This document shows positions 41,590 to 52,100 of a stretch of 64,000 nt of DNA, piece after piece. The notes beneath the pieces were generated by a model. The model did no database searches. It saw only the letters and a program-made list of their open reading frames with translations, and was not told the origin of the DNA. Numbering within the stretch: the first letter of the stretch is position 1; the number at the start of each line of letters is the position of its first letter. Made by a program: the position numbers and the translations under genes. Origin of the DNA: Marinomonas gallaica (GTDB lineage: Bacteria; Pseudomonadota; Gammaproteobacteria; Pseudomonadales; Marinomonadaceae); contig NZ_LTAX01000006.1 of assembly GCF_001639745.1 (NCBI RefSeq), positions 62,001 to 126,000 on the forward strand, in the 5' to 3' direction.

Positions 41590-42006
41590 ATGCCTTTAAC
41601 AATATCCAATACGATTGAAATTCCGGATCATGAAATAGAAATGACCGCCATTCGAGCACAAGGGGCGGGAGGACAAAACGTTAACAAAGTGTCCAGTGCT
41701 ATCCATTTACGCTTTGATATTGTCAGCTCATCTTTGCCTGACCGGATAAAAGAGCCTCTATTGGCAATGAAAGACAGCCGAATTTCGAAAGATGGCGTTC
41801 TGGTAATTAAAGCTCAGCAATTTCGTACTCAAGAAGCCAACCGAGAAGATGCTCTAGCGCGTTTATTAGAATTAATCGACCAAGTCAAAACCCCCGCCAA
41901 AGTGCGTCGACCAACCAAACCCACTAGAAGCTCACAACGTAAGCGTATGGATGGCAAAAAACAGCGCGGACAGCTTAAAAATCAACGTCAGCAAAAGTGG
42001 GATTAG
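41590..42006 (+). CDS. arfB: Alternative ribosome-rescue factor ArfB (YaeJ)
   Basis: Peptidyl-tRNA hydrolase that frees ribosomes stalled at mRNA ends. The 138-residue sequence has the catalytic GGQ in IRAQGAGGQNVNKVSSAIHLRF. Its basic C-terminal tail (KRMDGKKQRGQLKNQRQQKW) is known to enter the empty mRNA channel. Length is normal. Divergent from hisA; followed by the long cydA leader. Confidence 0.95.
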   Translation: MPLTISNTIEIPDHEIEMTAIRAQGAGGQNVNKVSSAIHLRFDIVSSSLPDRIKEPLLAMKDSRISKDGVLVIKAQQFRTQEANREDALARLLELIDQVKTPAKVRRPTKPTRSSQRKRMDGKKQRGQLKNQRQQKWD

Positions 42007-42077
42007 CGTATTCATTGCCGTAGGTTATATGAAATAACTGTAAATTCGAAATAGATATAAGCTTATTACTTTTTGCG

Positions 42078-42106
42078 TTGACTCTGTTGTATAAAGAGAA
42101 TCTAAT
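42078..42106 (+). promoter_or_regulatory. Candidate sigma-70 promoter of the cyd operon
   Basis: TTGACT (42078-42083), 17 bp, TCTAAT (42101-42106). It would give a leader of about 280 nt before cydA. A half-palindrome TTGAT-CTAT-CGCAA further down resembles an FNR site only weakly. Confidence 0.45.
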
Positions 42107-42264
42107 ATGCCCGTGCGATGCATTATGGGCGTTATACAGCTTTGTGTTGAAAGGCGATAAGCGATCTTTGATTAAAGTAAGGATTGTGTAAGTTTAATAT
42201 GAGTGAAGCTATTAGTATCATTTATTGATCTATCGCAATGACCCATAAGCAGCGCTAATCGATA

Positions 42265-42307
42265 ATTCACGTGTATGCCAACCATACATATTGTGAATGA
42301 TTGGCAT
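42265..42307 (+). promoter_or_regulatory. Hairpin with pseudoknot potential in the cydA leader
   Basis: ATTCAC (42265-42270) pairs with GTGAAT (42293-42298) and TGTATG (42272-42277) with CATACA (42283-42288), giving two stacked 6-bp stems, an internal loop and a CCAAC loop. TTGGCAT (42301-42307) just downstream can pair with the loop and upper stem (ATGCCAA, 42275-42281), an H-type pseudoknot or competing fold. It lies ~87 nt before cydA. It could instead be a DNA operator. Confidence 0.4.
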
Positions 42308-42393
42308 TTGTTGGCGACCGAACAAAATAAGAGCATGGACAGTGCCTAGGAAAAAAAGCCGCCGTTCTATTACGTTAGACATGGGTTAAGATC

Positions 42394-43971
42394 ATGATTA
42401 ATGAAGCAGTTGTAGAGCTCTCGCGATTACAGTTTGCGCTAACGGCTATGTACCACTTTTTGTTTGTACCTCTGACCCTCGGCCTCTCTTTTTTACTCGC
42501 AATTATGGAATCTGTGTATGTCATTACTGGCAAACAGGTTTACAAAGATATGGTGCGCTTTTGGGGTAAATTGTTTGGTATCAACTTTGCTCTAGGTGTG
42601 ACTACCGGTTTGACGATGGAGTTCCAATTCGGGACTAACTGGTCGTACTTCTCGCACTATGTCGGCGATATCTTCGGTGCGCCATTGGCGATTGAAGGCT
42701 TAATGGCCTTTTTCCTTGAATCAACCTTGGTTGGTTTGTTCTTCTTCGGTTGGGATCGTCTAAGCAAAGTGAAGCACTTGATGGTGACTTGGCTGGTAGC
42801 TTTAGGTTCAAACTTATCGGCGCTGTGGATTTTGATTGCCAACGGTTGGATGCAAAATCCAGTTGGTTCAGAATTCAATTATCAGACAATGCGTATGGAG
42901 TTGGTAGATTTTGGCGCGCTACTGATGAATCCCGTCGCTCAAGTAAAATTCGTACACACGGTTTCTGCAGGCTACGTGACCGGTGCGATCTTCGTTTTAG
43001 TTATATCGAGTTACTACCTACTTAAAAACCGTGATCTAGCGTTTGCACGTCGCTCTTTTGCGATTGCATCAGCATTTGGCCTAGCTGCAACCTTGAGCGT
43101 CATTCTATTAGGTGATGAATCAGGTTACGAGTTGGGTGAGGTTCAACGTGTGAAACTGGCTGCCGTTGAAGCTGAGTGGGAAACACATGAAGCGCCTGCA
43201 CCATTTACTGTTATTGGTTTTCCTAACCAAGAATTAGAAGTCACTGAATATGCACTTCAGATTCCAGGTCTTATGGGCTTGATTGCTACACGCTCTTTAG
43301 ACGAAGAGGTCATTGGTCTTAAAGAACTTAAAGAGTACCACCGTCAGCGTATCATCAATGGTATATACGCCAATCAGTTATTAGCGCAACTGCGTCAAGG
43401 AAACGAAGATCCGTTAGTAAAAGAAAACTTTGATAAAGTGAAAGATGATTTGGGTTATGGATTACTCGTGACGGCTTTTGCAGACGACATTAATAATGTT
43501 ACCGAAGAGCAGCTACAAATGGCGGTTGATTATTCAATCCCGAAAGTTGCGCCTTTATTTTTCGCGTTCCGTCTAATGGTGGCATCGGGCGTGTTGATGC
43601 TCTTGGTGTTTGCGGTGGCATTTTATCAAAATGCTCGTCGTCGCATCGGCCAGAGCCGTACCTTCTTAAAGCTGGTCATGTTGTCGTTACCACTGCCTTG
43701 GATTGGCGTGGAGACCGGATGGTTTGTTGCAGAGTATGGTCGTCAGCCATGGGCGATTGGTGAAATTCTTCCTGTTCATGTGGCGGTGTCTGATCTTACA
43801 ACGGGTCAAATTTGGCTCTCAATGGGATTGATGACAGCACTTTATACTGTGTTCTTGATCGCTGAAATGTATCTAATGATTCGTTTTGCGAAACAGGGCC
43901 CATCGAGTCTACATACTGGCCGTTATGCGCTAGAAAAAGAAACAGACCAGCTTAAAGCGCGGGAGGTGTAA
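42394..43971 (+). CDS. cydA: Cytochrome bd ubiquinol oxidase subunit I
   Basis: Haem-bearing subunit of the high-affinity bd oxidase. The 525-residue length and the extended region between ~245 and 385 match the long Q-loop branch typified by E. coli CydA. Visible motifs: [21 protein letters not shown] (split: [17 protein letters not shown]) with the haem His near 19, [20 protein letters not shown], and [16 protein letters not shown]. cydB follows after one base. It differs from cioA (short Q-loop) at the left of the window. Confidence 0.97.
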   Translation: MINEAVVELSRLQFALTAMYHFLFVPLTLGLSFLLAIMESVYVITGKQVYKDMVRFWGKLFGINFALGVTTGLTMEFQFGTNWSYFSHYVGDIFGAPLAIEGLMAFFLESTLVGLFFFGWDRLSKVKHLMVTWLVALGSNLSALWILIANGWMQNPVGSEFNYQTMRMELVDFGALLMNPVAQVKFVHTVSAGYVTGAIFVLVISSYYLLKNRDLAFARRSFAIASAFGLAATLSVILLGDESGYELGEVQRVKLAAVEAEWETHEAPAPFTVIGFPNQELEVTEYALQIPGLMGLIATRSLDEEVIGLKELKEYHRQRIINGIYANQLLAQLRQGNEDPLVKENFDKVKDDLGYGLLVTAFADDINNVTEEQLQMAVDYSIPKVAPLFFAFRLMVASGVLMLLVFAVAFYQNARRRIGQSRTFLKLVMLSLPLPWIGVETGWFVAEYGRQPWAIGEILPVHVAVSDLTTGQIWLSMGLMTALYTVFLIAEMYLMIRFAKQGPSSLHTGRYALEKETDQLKAREV

Positions 43972-43972
43972 G

Positions 43973-45109
43973 ATGGATTACGAATTTTTAAAAGTCATCT
44001 GGTGGGTGTTAGTGGGGGTTCTGCTAATCGGCTTCGCGATTACTGACGGCTTTGATATGGGTGTCGGTAGCTTGTTGAACGTTATAACCAAAGACGATTC
44101 TGAACGCCGTATCATGATCAATTCCATTGCGCCTCATTGGGATGGTAACCAAGTGTGGTTTATCACGGCGGGCGGTGCGTTATTCGCGGCTTGGCCTGTG
44201 GTTTATGCCACATCGTTCTCAGGCTTTTATATGGCGATGATCTTGACGCTGGCTGCGTTGTTCTTTCGTCCGATCGGGTTCGATTACCGCTCTAAGTTAG
44301 AAGGCACTAAGTGGCGTAAAAACTGGGATTGGTGCATCGGCTTTGGTTCAGCTGTGCCGCCTATTATTTTCGGTGTGGCGTTTGGTAATCTGTTGCAAGG
44401 TGTGCCGTTCCAGTTTGATGAATATCTTCGAGTGTCGTACACAGGTTCTTTCTTTGCTTTACTGAACCCATTTGCAATCTTGTGTGGTTTGGTGAGTTTG
44501 CTTATGTTGGCAACACAAGGTGGCGCATGGTTACTTATGAAGACAGACGGCCATCTGTACGAAAGAGTTCGTAAGTCAACGTTTATTACCGGCGCTTTGA
44601 CCGCTGTGTTATTCGGTCTGGCGGGCATTTGGTTAGCATTTGGTATTGATGGCTACGTGATTACTAGTGAATTCGATGGCAATTCAGTTATGACACCTCT
44701 GATGAAAACAGCAGAGCTACAAAGTGGTGCGTGGCTAGCGAATTACAGTGCTGTGCCATGGTTGATCTTGGCTCCTGTGATCGGTCTAGGTGGTATGTTG
44801 TTAGCCGGCATAATGGGGGCCGCTGGACGTGGTGGCTTAGCTTTCCTTCTGTCTTCATTAGGTATCGCTGGCATTATTATGACAGCGGGCGGTTCAATGT
44901 TCCCATTCTTAATGCCGTCTTCGACATTCCCGAGTATGAGTTTGACTATGTGGGATGCTACATCAAGTGAAACGACGCTGATGATCATGTTTGTCGTGGC
45001 GTGTATTTTTGTACCGATTGTATTGTCCTACACCGTATGGAGTTACTTTGTGATGTTTGGTCGATTGACTAAAGAGCACATCGCTAAAAACTCGCATTCA
45101 CTTTACTAA
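43973..45109 (+). CDS. cydB: Cytochrome bd ubiquinol oxidase subunit II
   Basis: Second membrane subunit of the bd oxidase, 378 residues. DGFDMGVG, IAPHWDGNQVWFITAGGALF and FRPIGFDYRSKL are typical CydB motifs, and the C-terminal region MFPFLMPSS fits E. coli CydB. GGGAGG lies before the ATG inside the end of cydA. A perfect hairpin (45116-45141) separates it from cydX. Confidence 0.97.
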   Translation: MDYEFLKVIWWVLVGVLLIGFAITDGFDMGVGSLLNVITKDDSERRIMINSIAPHWDGNQVWFITAGGALFAAWPVVYATSFSGFYMAMILTLAALFFRPIGFDYRSKLEGTKWRKNWDWCIGFGSAVPPIIFGVAFGNLLQGVPFQFDEYLRVSYTGSFFALLNPFAILCGLVSLLMLATQGGAWLLMKTDGHLYERVRKSTFITGALTAVLFGLAGIWLAFGIDGYVITSEFDGNSVMTPLMKTAELQSGAWLANYSAVPWLILAPVIGLGGMLLAGIMGAAGRGGLAFLLSSLGIAGIIMTAGGSMFPFLMPSSTFPSMSLTMWDATSSETTLMIMFVVACIFVPIVLSYTVWSYFVMFGRLTKEHIAKNSHSLY

Positions 45110-45115
45110 GATTGA

Positions 45116-45141
45116 AGCGGGGCAGGGTAACCTGCCCCGCT
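45116..45141 (+). other. Perfect 11-bp hairpin between cydB and cydX
   Basis: Arms AGCGGGGCAGG (45116-45126) and CCTGCCCCGCT (45131-45141) around GTAA. It starts 7 bases after the cydB stop and ends just before the cydX ribosome site (AAGGAG, 45144-45149). No U-run follows, so it is better read as an mRNA processing or stability element than a terminator. Confidence 0.8.
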
Positions 45142-45154
45142 ATAAGGAGTCACT

Positions 45155-45271
45155 ATGTGGTATTTTGCATGGGTATTAGGCGTGCTATTAGCATGTTCAT
45201 TCGGCATTATTAATGCGGTTTGGTTAGAGTTTTATGGCTACGATGGCGAGTCTCCTGAGGACTCACAATAA
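45155..45271 (+). CDS. cydX: Cytochrome bd oxidase small subunit CydX
   Basis: A 38-residue membrane protein required for stability of the bd oxidase. MWYFAWVLGVLLACSFGIIN followed by AVWLEFYGYD and an acidic tail is the classic CydX pattern. AAGGAG lies 5 bases before the ATG. Position after cydB and before cydDC is as expected. Confidence 0.95.
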   Translation: MWYFAWVLGVLLACSFGIINAVWLEFYGYDGESPEDSQ

Positions 45272-45314
45272 GTTTTTAATAAAAGGGTACATTGCCTTTT
45301 AGTAAGGTTTAAAC

Positions 45315-47012
45315 ATGCGAACACGGGTTAAGTCATCAGAGCAGCAATTTCTATTTGATCTGCAACAGCAGCAAAGAAAGCGCTTTCAAATGGTGAAATG
45401 GTTAGGTGTCTTAATCGCTTTTTCCATTGTTATACAAGCTTTAGGGCTGGCAAAGGTATTCGCTGAACTGGTGCTTGAGGGGAGTTTTCCCCTCAATGCT
45501 GCTTTGCTAGCAGGTGCTGCCTTTCTTTTCAAAACGGTTTTGCAGTATGTGCGCGAGCAAATTTGTGCCACCGCAAGCCGAACCATTCGTTTTTCCTTAC
45601 GAAAACGTGTGGTGGAACATCTTACGCATCTTGGTCCGAATCGTTTACAGATCGATGAAGATGCCGGCCTTTCTACCAGAGTATATGAGCAGATTGATGC
45701 ACTTGACGATTATTTCAGTCGTTATGTGCCACAAGTTTTTCTGGTGCTTTTCATACCATTGACAATTTTAATTGCCGTCATTCCTGTTTCTTGGATCGCC
45801 TTTTTCATTTTTGCTTTGACCGCACCGCTGGTCGTTTTTTTTATGGTGATGGTTGGGCATAAAGCCGCCAATGCGAATCGTAAGCAGTTTACAGTACTAT
45901 CATTGTTGTCGAATCAGTTTATGGATTTAAACCAAGGAATGGCCGAGCTTAAACGGTTAGGTCAAACCGATCGTGCTCGCGAACGTTTGTCTTTGACCGC
46001 GAGTGAGTACCAAAAAACAACTATGGGGGTTCTTCGTTTGGCCTTCCTTTCAACGGGTACCTTGGAGTTGTTCTCGTCGGTGGCCATTGCCATGGTCGCC
46101 CTGTATTTGGGGTTGGGGTTATTAGAGCAATTGCCTTGGCAAGTGGGCATTGCGCCAGTAAGTTTATTTGCCGCCTTTTATCTGTTGCTGCTGGCACCAG
46201 AGTTCTACTTACCGTTACGCCAGCTAGGCAGTGACTATCATGCTAAGCAAAAGGCAGAAGCGGCCGCGACCGATCTACAAGAAATTTTTGCTGCTGAACC
46301 GTCTGACTTTATGGCTACATCGTCTTCCAAGCTGCCTGATAAAAAGGGAAATGGTGCGCTGATTGAATTCGAGAACGTCAGTTGGTCTACCTCTGGCCGA
46401 GTGCGGCTTGCTGATTTATCTGCGTCCATTTCACAAGGTGAACGTGTCTGGTTGAGAGGGGCGTCGGGTGCAGGAAAGTCCAGTCTAATGTCAATCTTAT
46501 TAGGCTTTGATCAGAAATTTGATGGGCGACTTTTGATCAAAGGTCAGTTGTTAAGTTCATCAATGCTTGATGAATGGCGACGCCGCTTAGCGTGGTTGCC
46601 ACAAACGCCTGAATGGATACAAGGTACGATTCGTCAAAACCTAGAGCTTGGTCTTGGGAAGTGTCATGATGCAGACCTGCGTAACGCACTAATCAAAGCA
46701 CAGTGCTGGGACTTTGTCGGTGGTTTGCGTTTTGGTTGGGATACGCCAATTCATGAAGCGGGTACTGGGCTATCTGGTGGGCAAATGCAGCGCTTATCCA
46801 TTGCTCGGGCTCTGCTCAGTCAAGCCGATGTGTGGCTGCTGGATGAGCCATGTTCTGGCTTGGATTCAGATACGGCAGAGCAAGTGCTGAATACGTTGGA
46901 TGAAGTCAGCTTTGGTAAAACCGTTTTAATTATTAGTCACGATACGCATCCTGTTAGTTGGGCTGACCAAAAATGGCTGATGAAGGAGGATGGAGTGTAT
47001 GTCGAAGCGTAA
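45315..47012 (+). CDS. cydD: Cysteine/glutathione ABC exporter subunit CydD
   Basis: Half of the heterodimeric CydDC exporter, which moves cysteine and glutathione to the periplasm and is needed for assembly of bd oxidases. The 565-residue protein has six membrane helices (~30-320), then an ATPase with Walker A GASGAGKSSLMSILLGF, signature LSGGQMQRLSIARALL and Walker B VWLLDEPCSGLD. It overlaps cydC by 14 bases (using the cydC start at 46999). Confidence 0.94.
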   Translation: MRTRVKSSEQQFLFDLQQQQRKRFQMVKWLGVLIAFSIVIQALGLAKVFAELVLEGSFPLNAALLAGAAFLFKTVLQYVREQICATASRTIRFSLRKRVVEHLTHLGPNRLQIDEDAGLSTRVYEQIDALDDYFSRYVPQVFLVLFIPLTILIAVIPVSWIAFFIFALTAPLVVFFMVMVGHKAANANRKQFTVLSLLSNQFMDLNQGMAELKRLGQTDRARERLSLTASEYQKTTMGVLRLAFLSTGTLELFSSVAIAMVALYLGLGLLEQLPWQVGIAPVSLFAAFYLLLLAPEFYLPLRQLGSDYHAKQKAEAAATDLQEIFAAEPSDFMATSSSKLPDKKGNGALIEFENVSWSTSGRVRLADLSASISQGERVWLRGASGAGKSSLMSILLGFDQKFDGRLLIKGQLLSSSMLDEWRRRLAWLPQTPEWIQGTIRQNLELGLGKCHDADLRNALIKAQCWDFVGGLRFGWDTPIHEAGTGLSGGQMQRLSIARALLSQADVWLLDEPCSGLDSDTAEQVLNTLDEVSFGKTVLIISHDTHPVSWADQKWLMKEDGVYVEA

Positions 47013-48666
47013 TCCCCAATTACTTACGTTTAAATCGTTATTACTGGATAACCCGTTTGGTTTATTAGTCGCCCTGCTGATTGGTATTGTCGGCAGTTTG
47101 GCCGCAGTGGCTCTATTGGGTGTTTCCGGTTGGTTCTTATCAGCGGCTGGGCTCGCCAGTGCAATGGGCACCGCATTAACGTTTAACTATTTCACACCGG
47201 GCGCTTTGGTGCGCCTAATGGCTATCCTTCGAACTGCTGGTCGATACGGTGAACAAGTATTCTCTCACGATCATTTATTAGGTCTACTACGTAGTTTGCG
47301 ATTATGGGTTTGGGATCAGCGTGTTAATACACCGTTAAATCAGGTTCACCGCCAAACGAAAGGCGACTTGTTACAGCGCTTAGTTGGCGATTTGGATCAG
47401 ATCATAAAGTGGCCATTGGCTGTGGTTATGCCATGGGGTTATGGTTTGTTGGGTTGTGTTGCTCTGCTGGCTTTAGGCGCGTGGGTCGAAGCATCCCTAG
47501 TGTGGCCAATTATCATTTATAGTGCTATGCAGTTGCTTTGTCTACCTTGGTTTGCGAACCGTTTAGCGATGTCATCAGTTTACAGAATGCAGGCGTTGTC
47601 TGTGCACCGTCGTAGCCGTTTTATGTCGGTGTTTTCAGCGTTGATTACCTTGACCATCCGTGGCCATTGGCAACATTACAGTGAGCGATTAACGCTACTG
47701 GATGAAAAACAGCGCAAGCTTCAAGGTCGGCTACAAGGTGTAACATCACTTATTAAGTTGCTAGGGCAAACGACAACATTTTTGTTGATTGGCGTTATGT
47801 TTGCCATGTGTCTTAGCGTTGAAAATGAAAGCCTTGTTATCACACCTACCATATCAGCGACTTGGTTGGTTGCCTTAGTATTGGCGACATTGGGAGTAAA
47901 TGAGCTGATGCAACCTATTGCCAGCGCATTTCTCGCGCAAGGCCAATCTAAAGTCGGCCTGAAGCGCTTAAATCAATTGCAGCGCAGTGCATTGGAGGCA
48001 GCGGATAAGTCTAAGTCATTGCCTTCTATCGAGTCATTGATTGTTCGAAACTTTGCAGGTAGCCATAATGATGTTGCATCTTCAGCCTTACCAAGCGTGA
48101 ATTTTACGATAAGTGGTAATGCACAGATTAAAGTCGTTGGCGCCAGCGGTGCTGGTAAAAGTACGACGTTAGCGGCCTTGGCTGGTGATTTAAATTACCG
48201 TGGTGAGGTGATGCTTAATAGCGCAACTGTTTCGCTATTCGATAACTCATGTTGGCGAGAGAAAGTGGCCTATCTGCCCCAGCAGTCTGTTATTTTTCAA
48301 CAGAGTCTACGAGCTAATTTACTACTGGGAAAGCCTGATGCGACGGAGGCTGAACTGTTCGATGTACTACAATTGCTAGGGTTGAAAGGTTGGGTAGAAG
48401 CTTTACCTAGTGGATTAGATACTTTACTCGGTGGGCAAGGACGGGATGTTTCTGGTGGGCAAGCACGACGTTTATGTTTAGCCAGAATTCTACTTAGGAA
48501 AGCGCCTATCTTAATTTTAGATGAACCCTTTGATGGATTAGACAGTGATAGCGTTAATCGAGTCTGTGGCGCGTTAGAGGGAGGGTTATACAGGCCTCAG
48601 TTTTTAATATATGTCAGTCACATTGAATCGGCGTTAGACCAAAATTCGACGCATGTGACACTGTAG
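46999..48666 (+). CDS. cydC: Cysteine/glutathione ABC exporter subunit CydC
   Basis: Partner of CydD, 555 residues, six membrane helices and an ATPase with Walker A VVGASGAGKSTTLAALAG, signature VSGGQARRLCLARILL and Walker B LILDEPFDGLD. AAGGAGG (46983-46989) has ideal spacing to the ATG at 46999, whereas the ATG at 46990 abuts it, so I chose 46999. The gene ends the cyd cluster at an intrinsic terminator. Confidence 0.94.
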   Translation: MSKRNPQLLTFKSLLLDNPFGLLVALLIGIVGSLAAVALLGVSGWFLSAAGLASAMGTALTFNYFTPGALVRLMAILRTAGRYGEQVFSHDHLLGLLRSLRLWVWDQRVNTPLNQVHRQTKGDLLQRLVGDLDQIIKWPLAVVMPWGYGLLGCVALLALGAWVEASLVWPIIIYSAMQLLCLPWFANRLAMSSVYRMQALSVHRRSRFMSVFSALITLTIRGHWQHYSERLTLLDEKQRKLQGRLQGVTSLIKLLGQTTTFLLIGVMFAMCLSVENESLVITPTISATWLVALVLATLGVNELMQPIASAFLAQGQSKVGLKRLNQLQRSALEAADKSKSLPSIESLIVRNFAGSHNDVASSALPSVNFTISGNAQIKVVGASGAGKSTTLAALAGDLNYRGEVMLNSATVSLFDNSCWREKVAYLPQQSVIFQQSLRANLLLGKPDATEAELFDVLQLLGLKGWVEALPSGLDTLLGGQGRDVSGGQARRLCLARILLRKAPILILDEPFDGLDSDSVNRVCGALEGGLYRPQFLIYVSHIESALDQNSTHVTL

Positions 48667-48672
48667 ACAATA

Positions 48673-48701
48673 AAAAGGCCTGCGTTTAAAGCAGGCCTTT
48701 T
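48673..48701. terminator. Intrinsic terminator after cydC
   Basis: Arms AAAAGGCCTGC (48673-48683) and GCAGGCCTTTT (48691-48701), loop GTTTAAA. A on one side and T on the other allow use in both directions, also ending the convergent DUF465 gene. Confidence 0.92.
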
Positions 48702-48723
48702 CAATGATCGAGCTAGTTAAACA

Positions 48724-48987
48724 TTAGGCTTCAGTGATCTGCCCGTCTTTAGCCTTACGTAACATATCCGCTAAAGTATCTTTGAGCAGTAAACGGCGCT
48801 TTTTAAACTCTTCTTCTTCCAGTGTGCTAGCAAGCACAATTTCCTTTTCAATGTTTTCAATTTCATGAGTTAAGAAATGGTACTCTTCAAACAAACGACG
48901 GAAGTGCGCATCATTCAATTTTAGCTCGTGGATCTGTTCTTTAAACTCTGGTAACTCGTTTACTAAGCTGTGGTTTTCAATTGGCAT
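48724..48987 (-). CDS. DUF465/YdcH-family small protein
   Basis: An 87-residue, almost wholly helical protein. MPIENHSLVNELPEFKEQIH and FRRLFEEYHFLTHEIENIEK match the YdcH/DUF465 family, whose function is unknown. Charge-rich heptads suggest a coiled coil. It has AAGGAGAC before its start (complement of 48989-48996) and is a single-gene unit. Confidence 0.9.
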   Translation of the reverse strand: MPIENHSLVNELPEFKEQIHELKLNDAHFRRLFEEYHFLTHEIENIEKEIVLASTLEEEEFKKRRLLLKDTLADMLRKAKDGQITEA

Positions 48988-49088
48988 TTTAAGTCTCCTT
49001 GTTTGTTCTCTTTGACTCTAGACTACGCTTCTTGACCACAAGGTAAATTGATTTTGATCAGTTCTTTGATGGTTGCTTGTTATTGTCG

Positions 49089-49114
49089 AGCTCTGTACAA
49101 ATTTGTACAGAGCT
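49089..49114. other. Perfect 26-bp palindrome downstream of the DUF748 gene
   Basis: AGCTCTGTACAAA (49089-49101) is directly followed by its reverse complement with no spacer. It lies 14 bp past the stop of the DUF748 gene and ~100 bp before the DUF465 start. No T-run follows on either strand, so it may be a protein-binding site or a weak transcript-end hairpin. Confidence 0.6.
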
Positions 49115-49127
49115 TGCTCATTGTTCA

Positions 49128-52100
49128 CTAAAAATTGAGTTCTACTCGAGGTTGACCTTTTTTACTGGAATCGATGTCTGGCGAGCAAAGAAAAATTCGA
49201 GACGACTTAATATCCGCGTCTACTAAATAAGCTTTTAGGCTCTCGGCTCGTTTATTGGCAAGCTTCAACAGTGCTTGCTGATCATCGTTGTCTAAAGTCT
49301 CAGGTGGTGTCTCTTCGTCCAAGTCCTTTGGTACGCCAAACCCACAGGCTCTTAGTTGTGCTCCATTTCGATCTTTCATGAGTGTGGCTAATTGATCTAA
49401 AAATGCTTGTTGTGACTCGTTAATATCACTGTCTCCATGCTCAAACTTTAAGGGCTCGACACGTAATCTAAGCGCTTGCTCACCAGCAAATTGCACTAGG
49501 GTGATTACGTTGGCATATGGAACAAAAGTTTGCATTAAATAGGAACTAGAGGCCTTATACAGTCCTTGTCGTATGGGTAAAAGGAAAAAGTTTTGCCACT
49601 GGAAACTTGGATTGGAAATGTCACCACGCATTGGTAAGTCTAAGATAATGTTGTCATCACGATTCTTTAAGGTGTCCACGGCTAAGTTCAATGGAATCAC
49701 GCCTACCTTGAGTACGGCGTTACTGCTTTTTTGACCACCTAAGTCAAATTGGCGTAACACAATGTGTGTATTACCATCCAGTTCACCTTCGGTCGCTTTT
49801 AAGTCTAGGTCCATATTTAACTGACCTGAATTAATTCGGTAACCTAAAGCGTTCGCAACATAGGGGGAGACAGGGGGGAGTTCAATTTCTCGTATTTTTG
49901 CTTTGGCGGTCATTGTGAGGCGCTCAGCGGTTGGCACAATGGACACATCACTTTCTATTGTCGCGTAATTACCATTCTTAGCCTTTAATAAAATATGCGC
50001 CTTTTCACCTTTTGAGCGCGTATTTAGATTTTTTACGGTGAGTTGTTCAATATCTAACACACGACTTAAGGCAGGTGTGATGCCCTGATCAGAGAAGCTA
50101 AACTGTGAGTCAGCCGATACCTCTATAGTGTTGATAACCACATAAAAGGGCGTTTCGGCTTCTGTGCTATTTTTGCTGTTCGTTGCTTCGGCCTCAACAG
50201 GCTTGCTGTCGATGTTTGCTGTTTCATCTTTGGCTGGCTGCATCGAGCTTGGTAGTATCAAGTTTGCGACACCGCGAGATTCTGAAAGGGCGATACCTGC
50301 AATTAACTTGTCAATTTTTACACTGTCGACCTGAACACCTTGCGTTCGAAAGTCTACGTTATTAACTGATAATTTTTCAAACTTGCCAAGTGGTGGTAAG
50401 CCTGAGTCTTGCTTTGGTTCCGATGCGACGAAATTGTTGACGGTGATCGATTCGAGCATAGCCACTGGGCCATTCTTGTCAAAATCGATTTGTGAACTGC
50501 TGACTTGAATGTCTTTCCAGCTAAGCAAAGTGCCACCGTCAGGAAGCTTAGCGCTAAGCTTGCCTAAGGCTACTTGGCTATTATTGGCTTTCAGATCCGT
50601 CATTTGACCCTGATTTAACGAAACGGTTACGCCATCATTATTGATCTCTATATTGTCCAGCAAGCTTTTCATTGTGTTGTTTTGATCCACTGAAAGATTG
50701 GCCACATTCAGTGAATTTTGTTTCGCATTTAGAGCACTTTTGTCGGCAGATTGCTGCCACGAAACTTGGTTTTTAAAGCCAAAGGTATCGTATTTAAGGG
50801 TCGTTTCGGGCTGCGCGTTAGGTAAGTTGCGAAGCGTCGCATTTAACGTCTGTGAAGTAATAGCCGCGTCACTGATGACATTTAAGCTTTCATCAGATTG
50901 TTGGACCGAGGTGTTATTCAAATTAACAGCGAGTGAGCCTAGAGAGCCCGTGATGTCCTTGCTTGTAACGGTAGCTTGTTTAAGGTCGAGATCGGAACGG
51001 TCACTTTTTATGCTAATGCCTTTTTCTGATTGGCTTAATGCCATGTTCGCTAATTCGATGCCAAAGGAGGCCAGTTGAGCTTTTAAATCATTTTGTTCGA
51101 ATGCAGCGTCATCCATAGAAAGGTTAAAGGTTTGCAGTGCAGCGGTTTTACTGTCTTTAGCTAAACTTACTTTAACAGGCGCTGACAGTTGGAATGCCTT
51201 TAAATTAGCTTTGCCGTTGTCTGCTAATTGTCCAGAAAGGTTGTTTGTACTGAGGTCGATTGTTCCCGCGATATCCCCAGTAGCTTCAGGTAGCGACAGT
51301 TTCGCAAGTAAGCTGGAAAGATTGGCAGATGCTTGCGCCACATTGATTTGATTATCACCGCTTTTAGCACTCGCTTTTGTCAGTGTAAGTTGGGAGTCAC
51401 CTTTTTCAATGTTTAAAGTGTTTCCCTTTTTAGTCGCCACCAAATCATTTGAGAACGCTACATTATCGGCTTGTAGAGACTGTTCGCCAGACGATAACGC
51501 TAAGCCAGTAAATGTAATTCCAGTATTCGCTGCAAGTTTAAGCTCTGATGCGCTTTGCATTTCAAGTGAAACGTCGGATAAATTGGTTTCAAGAGTTGCC
51601 CATGAGGCCTTCTGATCCTTGTCAGAGAAGCTAAACTGCTTAGTATCTAACGTGACCAGAGGTGACGTAAAAGATAGTTTTGGTGCGTTGTTAAAATAAT
51701 AAGTAGCGTTAGTTTGGCCTTCTAGACTGACGTCAGAAGCGGAAAATAGGCCAATATTTTGAGGTAAAAAGTGATTGATATCAGAACTGGATAATTGAAT
51801 GTTGCCAATATCAATGCTGGCGTCTACTTGTTCTTTATCTGCGGAGATGTCGCCTTCAATATTAGCGATACCATCGTTAATCGTTGCTTCTAAATTAAAT
51901 ACCCCGCGCCAATTAAACATATCGTGTGACACCTCACTAATGCTAAGGCTGGTAATGGCAAAACGATCATCACCCGCCAAGGTGTTTAGACGAATAGAGG
52001 TATCATTGATAGATGCGTTACGGATAAAAAATGTTGGCGCAATAGGGTTGTCTTCAGAGTCTTGGTTATTTTCTGGCTCTTCTACTGGTGTACTTGCGTC

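Noticed and set aside
42230-42250. FNR box in the cydA leader (TTGAT-N4-CGCAA)
   Set aside because: Only one half matches TTGAT-N4-ATCAA; not enough to call.
45116-45141. Hairpin after cydB as a rho-independent terminator
   Set aside because: No U-run follows, and cydX with its own ribosome site starts 13 bases later.
49089-49114. Palindrome as a LexA (SOS) box
   Set aside because: It reads CTGT-N10-ACAG, whereas the gammaproteobacterial LexA box needs CTGT-N8-ACAG.
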